Shown here piece after piece: positions 1 through 5,032 of a DNA stretch of 5,032 bases. Made by a program: the position numbers and the translations under genes. The first letter of the stretch is position 1. Each line of letters begins with the position of its first letter. This stretch comes from Acidobacteriota bacterium (GTDB taxonomy: Bacteria; Acidobacteriota; Terriglobia; Terriglobales; Acidobacteriaceae): the NCBI GenBank assembly GCA_021801945.1, contig JAKABE010000285.1, forward strand, positions 1 to 5,032, read 5' to 3'. The notes under the pieces are model-generated. The model saw only the letters and a list, made by a program, of their open reading frames with translations. It did no database searches and was not told where the DNA came from.

Positions 1-1
1 C

Positions 2-589
2 GAACTACTCGCCTTTCTCAAGCAGCCCAGCCTGGCACCGCCAGGTTCGGCGCCGTCGGCGCGCATGCAGGCAATCTTCAAGTTATTCAGCGCCCCCCCC
101 TATCCGCCGGATGTCACACCGCCCCCCTCCCGCTACAAAACCGGCTACGGCAACGAGCCTTTTATCATCATCCCGCCGTGGAGCACGCTGACGGCCTACA
201 ACCTGAACACCGGCAAGATCAAATGGCAGGTGCCCTATGGTGGCCTGCCCGAAGCTCCTCCTGGCTATAAGCATGACGGAAACGTGTTTCCCAAGAGTGG
301 GCCGGTCGTCACCGCCGGAGGTCTCATCTTTTTTGCCGGCAACGACTCCACGCTCTACGCTTTGGATAGCGCCACCGGCAAGGTGATCGCAAGCATCCCC
401 CTGCCCAACGGATCGCAAGGCGTTCCCGCAGTCTACGAGGCACATGGCCGGGAGTATGTTCTTGTGGCTGTGTGCGGCGGAGCCACCCCGTACCCCAAAG
501 ACGCCTACCTGCCGCCCGGCGGAACATTTCCCGCCGACTCCTGGAGCGGCTATGTGGCGTTCGCGCTGCCCAGCCGCGGCAAGAACTAG
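2..589 (+). CDS. PQQ-dependent dehydrogenase (quinoprotein), C-terminal part
   Basis: The frame is open from base 2 to a TAG at 587-589 (195 residues visible), so the gene begins left of the window. The fragment shows the last blades of a PQQ beta-propeller. LTAYNLNTGKIKWQ and LYALDSATGK fit the tryptophan-docking motif of quinoprotein blades (A-x-D/N-x-x-T-G-K-x-x-W), and the end GYVAFALP is the usual closing strand. Family members are periplasmic and oxidise sugars or alcohols, passing electrons to the respiratory chain; the substrate cannot be told from this end. The first visible residues, ELLAFLK followed by a Pro/Ala-rich linker, resemble the last helix of a cytochrome c domain. That would fit the acidobacterial-type enzymes in which a haem domain interrupts the propeller, but no CxxCH is in view. 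A run of eight C (93-100) lies in frame and does not break the gene. Family assignment is firm; the cytochrome domain is inference. Confidence 0.88.
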   Translation, partial: ELLAFLKQPSLAPPGSAPSARMQAIFKLFSAPPYPPDVTPPPSRYKTGYGNEPFIIIPPWSTLTAYNLNTGKIKWQVPYGGLPEAPPGYKHDGNVFPKSGPVVTAGGLIFFAGNDSTLYALDSATGKVIASIPLPNGSQGVPAVYEAHGREYVLVAVCGGATPYPKDAYLPPGGTFPADSWSGYVAFALPSRGKN

Positions 590-673
590 GTCTGCACTTG
601 CCGATTCCGCCGTTGGATTATGAAGGCCCCACCCGATTGGCACTTTTTTCGCTATCGATCGAGTGGGGCAGGA

Positions 674-715
674 CCGGGCGCCAGCATCCCCCGAGTCGGG
701 AATGCTGGCGCCCGG
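674..715. terminator. Long GC-rich hairpin, probable terminator of the quinoprotein gene
   Basis: Bases 674-687 (CCGGGCGCCAGCAT) are the exact reverse complement of 702-715, a 14-bp perfect stem. After a small internal loop, CCCG (690-693) pairs with CGGG (697-700), leaving a three-base loop. Four T follow at 718-721. It lies 85 bases after the stop of the upstream gene and about 80 before the next start, so a rho-independent terminator is the simplest reading. The stem is longer and the T-run shorter than usual, so a REP-like dispersed palindrome is an alternative. Confidence 0.6.
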
Positions 716-754
716 CATTTTGAATTCGTCTTCCCTCCCCGCGCGAAAATCCTT

Positions 755-762
755 TATATATT
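755..762 (+). promoter_or_regulatory. Possible -10 region of the coiled-coil membrane protein gene
   Basis: TATATATT stands out in a GC-rich stretch between the hairpin at 674-715 and the start codon at 795. A start of transcription near 768 would leave a leader of about 27 bases carrying the ribosome binding site. The best -35 candidate, TTCCCT at 731-736, matches the consensus poorly, so this rests on the -10 alone. Confidence 0.3.
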
Positions 763-783
763 GGGAATTGCCGTCTATGGAAG

Positions 784-791
784 AAAGGAAG
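784..791 (+). promoter_or_regulatory. Ribosome binding site deciding the start at 795
   Basis: AAAGGAAG lies with its AGGA core (786-789) five bases before ATG 795. The other in-frame start, ATG 777, has no comparable purine-rich site and would sit only a few bases after the likely transcription start. A still earlier in-frame ATG at 663 is ruled out because it lies upstream of the hairpin. Confidence 0.6.
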
Positions 792-794
792 TCC

Positions 795-1454
795 ATGCGC
801 GATTCGGAAGACCTTGACTTGAACGATCCGGTTCCTGCGCCTCCGGCCGCAGAAGCGCCGCATCCTCGGGCCGTCGGCTCTCCGCTTCCCAAGGGAAACG
901 GGGCCGCACGTACGGCACAGCCGCATCTTCAGAGCGGTTCCCGGCAAGGCGCGCCTATGCCTTCGCCGGGCCGCGCGCTGCCCAATCCGCCGCTGGCTGC
1001 TGATCTACCTTCCTCAACTTTCCAGCGGGCGGTCAATGCTTTGCGCGTCGCCTTGCCGTTTGTCCAGCGAATTCTGCCCATCCTGGATAGCCCGATGGGC
1101 GCGATGGCCACGAGCATCCTCACTCCTCGTCCAGCGCAACATCCTTCACCCCCTCCCCCTCCGGTGAACCTCGCCCCTCTTGAGGATGGCCTGGCCGAAC
1201 TGCAAACCCAACAGAAGGAGTTGCGCGAACAGGTCGCCGAGCAGAATTCCTCGCTGAAGAAGGTGGAGGACCAGTTGGAGATGGTCCGCGAGGCCACCGA
1301 TCGCAACACGCTTGAACAGCAGGAATTGATGGAAGACTTGAAGAGCGTAGGCAACAAGGTGAACGTGCTCGCGCTGGTTGCCTTCGGGCTGCTGGCCATC
1401 TCCATCTTTCTGAACGTCGTTCTCTATCTCCACATTCGGCGCGTGCTTCCCTGA
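795..1454 (+). CDS. Hypothetical coiled-coil protein with one C-terminal membrane helix
   Basis: The predicted product has 219 residues and no enzymatic motif I recognise. Residues 1-70 are rich in Pro, Ala and charge and look disordered. Residues 74-97 (FQRAVNALRVALPFVQRILP and neighbours) form an amphipathic or hydrophobic helix. Residues 111-128 are a linker with five consecutive prolines. Residues 129-188 are Gln/Glu/Lys-rich with heptad-like leucine and valine spacing, typical of a coiled coil. Residues 189-212 are hydrophobic, followed by the basic end HIRRVLP. There is no signal peptide, so the likely topology is a cytoplasmic N-terminus with the protein tail-anchored in the inner membrane. 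The start was chosen by its ribosome binding site; ATG 777 would add six residues. It seems to be its own transcription unit. From memory, similar proteins occur as conserved hypotheticals in Acidobacteriota. Its role is unknown; scaffolding or oligomerisation at the membrane is a guess. Confidence 0.75.
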   Translation: MRDSEDLDLNDPVPAPPAAEAPHPRAVGSPLPKGNGAARTAQPHLQSGSRQGAPMPSPGRALPNPPLAADLPSSTFQRAVNALRVALPFVQRILPILDSPMGAMATSILTPRPAQHPSPPPPPVNLAPLEDGLAELQTQQKELREQVAEQNSSLKKVEDQLEMVREATDRNTLEQQELMEDLKSVGNKVNVLALVAFGLLAISIFLNVVLYLHIRRVLP

Positions 1455-1664
1455 CGCCAATTCACCCCGGCCCGTTACCGCGCTCCAGGATCAGCGGTCT
1501 TCCTGAATCTCGCCGCTCGTGCTCAGAGCCCCCAGCCGGATTTACGTGCGACGGTGATCGCGCTCTTCCCCTCCGCCGCGCAAAGGGAATCTACAGGTGG
1601 AGCACTCGCATATTCATTTTATCAATAGGAATGTTAACTATATAGAATCGATTTTGCTTAAACC

Positions 1665-1679
1665 TGCTCACTTTGAGCA
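1665..1679. repeat. Short dyad TGCTCA-CTT-TGAGCA, possible operator
   Basis: Two perfect 6-base half-sites in inverted orientation are separated by three bases, inside the AT-rich stretch and about 20 bases before the candidate -35 at 1698. The size and place fit a binding site for a dimeric regulator, but a 6-base dyad can arise by chance. Confidence 0.3.
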
Positions 1680-1697
1680 ACTTCGTTACAACAGGGG

Positions 1698-1727
1698 TTG
1701 CCAGTCGTATTTTCGCCGATCTAGTAT
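1698..1727 (+). promoter_or_regulatory. Candidate sigma-70-type promoter for the GvpL/F gene
   Basis: TTGCCA (1698-1703, five of six consensus bases) and TAGTAT (1722-1727, four of six) are separated by 18 bases. Transcription would begin near 1734 and give a leader of about 130 bases before ATG 1865. The -10 overlaps the left arm of the inverted repeat at 1723-1756. The prediction is by eye only, and the nearby TATAGAAT at 1641-1648 is an alternative -10 without a good -35. Confidence 0.33.
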
Positions 1728-1756
1728 GCCACTAGTTTGTCGGGGAGTGGCGTACT
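1723..1756. repeat. 11-bp inverted repeat in the GvpL/F upstream region
   Basis: AGTATGCCACT (1723-1733) pairs with AGTGGCGTACT (1746-1756) over eleven positions, one of them a G-T pair, around a 12-base loop. With a two-base bulge, CTA at 1721-1723 can instead pair with TAG at 1758-1760 and lengthen the stem. No T-run follows, so it is not a standard terminator. It could be an operator overlapping the -10, or an RNA hairpin if transcription starts further upstream. Confidence 0.5.
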
Positions 1757-1864
1757 TTAGCCCTGACTTTCTCTCCAAGATGGTGCGGTTCTTCTTAAAT
1801 CTACTAAGCTTCACCAACGAACGGCGCTTGTCGGCTTCGGCGAGCGTCAGCGGAGTGTCTCGTC

Positions 1865-2701
1865 ATGGCATGGTATGCCTATTGCATCGGCGAAAAACAA
1901 GCCTTTCCTGAATTGATGCGTCATCGCAAACCAGTTCCCCTGGAGTCGGTTTTGGGCGTAAGCGGCAACCAGGTTTTTCTTTATCCGGCCTGTGAACTCG
2001 CGGTTATCGTCAGCGAACACAACCCGCAACAGACCCTCAATCAAAAGTCGGGCGTGGACCATGCGCGAGTGATCGCGGCGTGTTTTCAGCATTCGACCGT
2101 CCTGCCTTTCCGGTTTGGAACCGTCTTTAACGGCGACGAGACGCTGCGCAAATCCATCCGTTCCAACCAGCGCCAATTTCTCACCAATATCGAGAAGGTG
2201 CGCGGCAAAGCCGAGATGCACCTCAGGCTGATGGTTTGCGACCGCTCCACGCAAGCGATGGAACGTCATCTACAGGGCGGGAATGCAGGCCGCGATTACT
2301 TGGCCAGCTTGTGCGAGAATGCTGCCCGCAGCCGCGAGCGTCAGACCCGCGCACGCGCCGTGAGCTTTCAGATGCACCGGCTCTTCCAGCCGCTGGACGA
2401 GGAAGTGAGCTGCCGGCTCCTAGAGAGCGGCACCTTGATGCTCGACATAGCCCACCTCATCGACCGCAATTGCGTGGAGCGCTATCAAAACAAGTTCGCA
2501 ACCACGAGCGCCCTCATGCGCGAGTCCCAGATGCAGCTTTCCGGCCCCTGGCCGCCCTATCATTTTGTGCACTGCCTTACGCGCTCGCCGCATTCTCAGC
2601 CACAGCCAGTTGCACCCGTAGCGGCTCATCCGGAGTTGCTCGCGGCGTCTGGTACCGGGCCCACCGGGCATGGCATCCATACAGTGCCTGCGCTGGCCTA
2701 A
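1865..2701 (+). CDS. GvpL/GvpF-family gas vesicle protein, no gas-vesicle neighbours
   Basis: The product has 278 residues, in the upper range for this family. Diagnostic features are an N-terminal Tyr-rich strand (WYAYCIGE), the motif VLPFRFGTVF at residues 79-88, and LSGPWPPYHFV at 225-235, where GPWPPY-F is the hallmark near the end of GvpL/GvpF proteins. Between them lies a long charged helical part (about 95-220). In gas-vesicle organisms GvpF/GvpL are accessory or minor proteins that bind the structural protein GvpA and assist assembly. Here there is no gvpA, gvpN, gvpJ, gvpK or other gvp gene on either side, so a gas-vesicle role cannot be assumed. Residues 236-278 form an unusual Pro/Ala/Gly/His-rich tail. 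Eight cysteines are present. The start is supported by GGAG at 1852-1855, nine bases upstream. The gene appears monocistronic and ends at a bidirectional terminator. Family call is firm; function is open. Confidence 0.87.
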   Translation: MAWYAYCIGEKQAFPELMRHRKPVPLESVLGVSGNQVFLYPACELAVIVSEHNPQQTLNQKSGVDHARVIAACFQHSTVLPFRFGTVFNGDETLRKSIRSNQRQFLTNIEKVRGKAEMHLRLMVCDRSTQAMERHLQGGNAGRDYLASLCENAARSRERQTRARAVSFQMHRLFQPLDEEVSCRLLESGTLMLDIAHLIDRNCVERYQNKFATTSALMRESQMQLSGPWPPYHFVHCLTRSPHSQPQPVAPVAAHPELLAASGTGPTGHGIHTVPALA

Positions 2702-2729
2702 TCCCTGGCGACGGCGGTTTGCCAATCGA

Positions 2730-2759
2730 CAAAAGCCCATCCTTGCGGATGGGCTTTTG
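2730..2759. terminator. Bidirectional rho-independent terminator between convergent genes
   Basis: CAAAAGCCCATCC (2730-2742) and GGATGGGCTTTTG (2747-2759) are perfect reverse complements around the loop TTGC. The GC stem is flanked by AAAA on the left and TTTT on the right, so it gives a hairpin plus U-run on both strands. It stands 28 bases after the GvpL/F stop (+) and 40 bases beyond the inositol-phosphate synthase stop (-), which fits shared use by both genes. Confidence 0.92.
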
Positions 2760-2799
2760 CAATTCATCGAACGTGAGCCGGCCTCTGGAGGGCCAGTCC

Positions 2800-4146
2800 T
2801 CAGTCGTAGTACTCCAATCCCAGGTGGGTGATCAAATCCGCGCCCATGATGTGACGCAGCGTGTTCTTGAGCTTCATCGATTGGATGAACAGATCGTGCT
2901 CGGGGTAGAGCCCCTCGGCGGTCTGCGGCGACTTCAAGTAGAAGCTCAGCCACTCCTGGATGCCGATGGAACGCAGATCCGGCGTGCGTTTGGCCAGATC
3001 CAGGAACAGCACCAGGTCGAGCGCGATCGGAGCCGCCAGAATCGAGTCGCGACAGAGGAAATCCACCTTGAGCTGCATCGGGTAGCCCAGCCAGCCGAAG
3101 ATGTCGATGTTGTCCCACGCCTCTTTCTCGTCACCGCGCGGCGGATAGTAGTTGATGCGGATCTTGTGGTAGATGTCCTTGTAGAGATCCGGGTAGAGCT
3201 CGGGCTGAAAGATGTATTCGAGCGACCCCAGCTTTGACTCTTCCTTGGTCTTAAATGATCCCGGCTCGTCCAGCACCTCACCGTCGCGGTTGCCCAGGAT
3301 GTTAGTCGAAAACCACCCGGAAACGCCCAGCATACGTGCCTTGAAGGCCGGCGCCAGCACCGTCTTCATGAACGTCTGGCCGGTCTTGAAGTCCTTGCCG
3401 CAAACGGGAGCCGCGTTGCGCTTCGAGAGCTCGATCAGCGCCGGCGCATCCACGGTCAGGTTGGGCGCTCCATTGGCGAAGGGCACGCCTTCGCTTAGCG
3501 CCGCGTAGGCATAAATCTGTGAGGGCGCAATGCCTGGGTCGTTCGTCTCTAGCCCTTTTTCGAACGCCTTCAGCGTCTGGTGCACTGCCGTCGGCTCCAG
3601 AAAGATCTCCGTTGACCCGCACCAGATCATGACCACGCGATCCACTGTCTTCTTGAAGGTCCGTATGTCGGCGATCACTTGGTCGGCCAGCTCGCGCTTG
3701 GTCTTGCCCTTCTTGACGTGCGTGCCGTTGAGCCGCTTCACGTAGTACTGGTCGAAAACCGCCGGCATGGGCTTGATGGTTTCAAGGTAGGGCTTGAGCT
3801 GGGCAAGCGTCTCCGCCTTGAGCACTTGTGCGTGAGCGGCCGACTCGTACACGTTGTCGGCGAAGATGTCCCAACCGGTGAAGACCAAGTCCTTTAGATC
3901 GGCCAGAGGCACAAAATCCTTAATCAGAGGCGACTTATTGTCGGTGCGCCTGCCCAGACGAATGGTGCCCATCTGGGTTAGCGATCCGATGGGCTTGGCC
4001 AGCCCGCGCCGCACGGCCTCGACGCCCGCGATCAGCGTGGTAGCCACGGCACCCATGCCCACCACCATGACTCCAAGTTTGCCCGTAGCGGGCGCAACCT
4101 TTTCCTTTGCGGCGGTCTTTGGGCCGCCTTGCTGTTGAGTTGACAT
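2800..4146 (-). CDS. ino1: myo-Inositol-1-phosphate synthase (EC 5.5.1.4)
   Basis: This cytoplasmic NAD-dependent enzyme turns glucose 6-phosphate into 1D-myo-inositol 3-phosphate, the entry step to inositol lipids, inositol-based solutes and thiols. The 448-residue product fits bacterial family members. Residues 23-42 hold the dinucleotide-binding loop (VVGMGAVATT). Residues 253-258 (FKTGQT), 283-292 (ILGNRDGEVL), 299-305 (FKTKEESK order), 365-380 (CRDSILAAPIALDL region) and 400-407 (LSFYLKSP) match the conserved blocks of the eukaryotic enzymes. Lysines 254, 301, 305 and 405 fall where catalytic or conserved lysines lie in those blocks; this is my alignment from memory. ATG 4146 is preferred because AGGA (4156-4153) sits six bases before it and the frame upstream has weaker third-position GC. 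An in-frame ATG at 4260 would add 38 residues. It follows dedA on the same strand and is probably cotranscribed with it. No inositol monophosphatase or phosphatidylinositol synthase is in view. Confidence 0.95.
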   Translation of the reverse strand: MSTQQQGGPKTAAKEKVAPATGKLGVMVVGMGAVATTLIAGVEAVRRGLAKPIGSLTQMGTIRLGRRTDNKSPLIKDFVPLADLKDLVFTGWDIFADNVYESAAHAQVLKAETLAQLKPYLETIKPMPAVFDQYYVKRLNGTHVKKGKTKRELADQVIADIRTFKKTVDRVVMIWCGSTEIFLEPTAVHQTLKAFEKGLETNDPGIAPSQIYAYAALSEGVPFANGAPNLTVDAPALIELSKRNAAPVCGKDFKTGQTFMKTVLAPAFKARMLGVSGWFSTNILGNRDGEVLDEPGSFKTKEESKLGSLEYIFQPELYPDLYKDIYHKIRINYYPPRGDEKEAWDNIDIFGWLGYPMQLKVDFLCRDSILAAPIALDLVLFLDLAKRTPDLRSIGIQEWLSFYLKSPQTAEGLYPEHDLFIQSMKLKNTLRHIMGADLITHLGLEYYD

Positions 4147-4156
4147 CGCTTTTCCT
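4147..4156 (-). promoter_or_regulatory. Ribosome binding site deciding the ino1 start
   Basis: Read on the minus strand this is AGGAAAAGCG directly before ATG 4146, with the AGGA core six bases from the start. The competing in-frame ATG at 4260 has its nearest AGGAGG about 13 bases upstream, inside dedA, which is too far for an ideal site. Confidence 0.6.
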
Positions 4157-4259
4157 AACCTTTCCTCGGTAATGAATTTCCTTACTCGTTCGATTGCATC
4201 TTCCGGCCGGCGAAAAGTGTGCGATTGATTGAGGACAGCCCGCATCTTGGCATCCGCCA

Positions 4260-4898
4260 TCAGCCCACATTCGCCTCCTTCCGGCGATTGAGGTGCGTCC
4301 AGATAAACCACGCGACCACCGCCAACAGGACCAGTTCCACGACCAGATGAAAACGGTGAAATGCCTGCTGAAACCGGGGGTCTGTGTGCCAGCGTTCGCC
4401 CAGTTTCATGCCCACATAGGCCAATCCAAAACACCACGGCCACGAGCCCACGAAAGTATAGGTGTGGAAGCGCAGTTGCCGCATCCTGGCGAGCCCCGCC
4501 GGGAACGCGATGAACGTGCGCGCGACCGGCAACATCCGCGCCAGCAAGACCGTAATGGAACCATACTTCTCAAAGTAGTGGGTCATGCGCTCCAGGTCAT
4601 GGTGGCTCATCAACACCCAATGGCCGTAGCGCTCCACCAGCGGCCGGCCGCCCCTGGCGCCAATCCAGTAGGCCACTGCCGATCCCATGTTGCAGCCCAC
4701 CGCCCCAGCCGTAGCCGCCCAATAGAGATTCAAGTGACCCAAATACACGATGTACCCGGCAAACGGCATGATGATCTCGGAAGGCAGCGGAATGCACGCC
4801 GACTCGATGCCCATCAGCACCGCTATGCCCCCATATCCACCTACGTCAATGACATGGGTGATGAACTGCACCACCAGGGCCAGAATCTTCTCATTCAT
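4260..4898 (-). CDS. DedA-family (VTT-domain) inner-membrane protein
   Basis: The product is a 212-residue integral membrane protein of typical DedA length. A hydrophobic helix with the family block ESACIPLPSEIIMPFAG spans residues 32-48. A second hydrophobic part lies at 57-80, the block LLARMLPVARTFIAFPAG at 118-135, a further segment at about 146-165, and a last helix at about 184-201 followed by a basic tail (NRRKE). Glu32, Arg121 and Arg127 fit the acidic residue and the pair of arginines six apart that are needed in the E. coli DedA proteins YqjA and YghB. DedA proteins are linked to proton-coupled transport and membrane homeostasis, and some members move undecaprenyl phosphate or phospholipids across the membrane. 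The lipid for this one is not determinable. ATG 4898 has GGAA (4907-4904) five bases upstream. It is first of two genes; ino1 starts 113 bases after its stop, or overlaps it as TGATG if the longer ino1 form is used. Confidence 0.92.
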   Translation of the reverse strand: MNEKILALVVQFITHVIDVGGYGGIAVLMGIESACIPLPSEIIMPFAGYIVYLGHLNLYWAATAGAVGCNMGSAVAYWIGARGGRPLVERYGHWVLMSHHDLERMTHYFEKYGSITVLLARMLPVARTFIAFPAGLARMRQLRFHTYTFVGSWPWCFGLAYVGMKLGERWHTDPRFQQAFHRFHLVVELVLLAVVAWFIWTHLNRRKEANVG

Positions 4899-5032
4899 GA
4901 ACTTTCCAGTATATAAGGCTCGGTGCGGTCCTCGTCCCTATTGCGTGATTCTGTGCGACTATGGCAAGCCGGCTGCGGATGTTTCCGCACACCATTCTCT
5001 TCGCCTCATCCTGCTCGGGGGGGGGGGGGGGC
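4899..5032. other. Upstream region of dedA, ending in a 15-G run
   Basis: I see no gene in these 134 bases. On the minus strand TTATATACT (4916-4908) resembles a -10 element, but it has no convincing -35 and lies too close to the start codon to leave room for a leader. TGCGGA (4974-4979) and TCCGCA (4984-4989) form a 6-bp dyad with a four-base gap and no T-run. Bases 5017-5031 are fifteen consecutive G, at the very edge of the window. Confidence 0.5.

Larger units (their letters stand above)
1455..1864. other. 410-base intergenic region with an AT-rich core
   Basis: No convincing gene is present. Bases 1455-1600 are GC-rich and featureless to me, with no clear terminator after the upstream gene. 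Bases 1621-1680 drop to about 32% GC and 1681-1800 to about 47-50%, well below the flanking genes. This part holds two inverted repeats and a candidate promoter, listed separately. A GTG-initiated open frame at 1597-1911 crosses it, but it has low-GC composition, no recognisable domain and overlaps the next gene, so I do not call it. The region is best seen as the regulatory leader of the GvpL/F gene. Confidence 0.6.

Noticed and set aside
627..668. CCCCAC/GTGGGG pair around a T6 run
   Set aside because: The loop is 30 bases and the T-run lies inside it, not after a stem, so it does not form a terminator.
83..892. Minus-strand open frame of 269 codons
   Set aside because: It lies antisense to the quinoprotein end, spans the hairpin at 674-715 and has a low-complexity Gly/Arg/Ala composition; a shadow frame.
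1597..1911. Open frame with a GTG start in the AT-rich leader, 104 codons
   Set aside because: Its composition differs from the other genes, it has no recognisable domain, and it overlaps the well-supported GvpL/F start by 47 bases.
2236..3237. Long plus-strand open frame of 333 codons across the convergent gene ends
   Set aside because: It runs through the GvpL/F gene in another frame, through the terminator hairpin, and antisense to ino1. The protein is Arg/Pro-rich and looks like a GC-rich shadow frame.
3935..4270. Minus-strand ATG at 4270 placed five bases after AGGAGG
   Set aside because: The purine run belongs to the RRKE codons at the end of dedA. The frame that follows is Arg/Gly-rich, out of frame with ino1 and has no domain. 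Chance placement is likelier.
4908..4916. TTATATACT on the minus strand as the dedA promoter -10
   Set aside because: No -35 match at 16-18 bases, and the implied start of transcription would fall only two or three bases from ATG 4898, in conflict with the ribosome binding site.
4974..4989. TGCGGA-TGTT-TCCGCA hairpin as a terminator
   Set aside because: The stem is only six base pairs with no T-run on either side and no gene end in view.

Overview
The window is a GC-rich bacterial chromosomal segment, roughly 60% GC by eye. It carries one truncated gene at the left edge, four complete protein genes and short intergenic regions. The style of the quinoprotein C-terminus, the bacterial-type inositol-phosphate synthase, the lone GvpL/GvpF-family gene and the small coiled-coil membrane protein together suggest a member of the Acidobacteriota. 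That assignment rests on remembered family resemblance, not on a search. I see no rRNA, tRNA, CRISPR array, transposase or integrase.

Layout, left to right. (1) 2-589 (+) is the C-terminal end of a PQQ-dependent dehydrogenase, probably of the kind with an internal cytochrome c domain. (2) A strong hairpin at 674-715 follows, then a likely promoter. (3) 795-1454 (+) encodes a 219-residue protein with a proline-rich N-terminus, a coiled coil and one C-terminal membrane helix. (4) 1455-1864 is a 410-base non-coding region with an AT-rich core, two inverted repeats and a candidate promoter. (5) 1865-2701 (+) encodes a GvpL/GvpF-family protein with no other gas-vesicle gene in view. (6) A symmetric bidirectional terminator at 2730-2759 separates it from the convergent pair that follows. 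(7) On the minus strand, 4898-4260 encodes a DedA-family membrane protein and 4146-2800 encodes myo-inositol-1-phosphate synthase. They are probably one transcript, dedA first. (8) 4899-5032 is the upstream region of dedA and ends in a run of 15 G at the window edge.

Functionally, the quinoprotein is a periplasmic oxidation enzyme. The synthase makes inositol phosphate from glucose 6-phosphate, the first step to inositol lipids or inositol-based solutes. The adjacent DedA protein belongs to a family implicated in moving lipids across the inner membrane, so a link to inositol-lipid handling is possible but unproven. I did not find a clearly new multi-gene system. The points most worth following are the lone GvpL/F gene with its structured leader and extra C-terminal tail, the dedA-ino1 pair with a possible coupled upstream start, and the tail-anchored coiled-coil protein.
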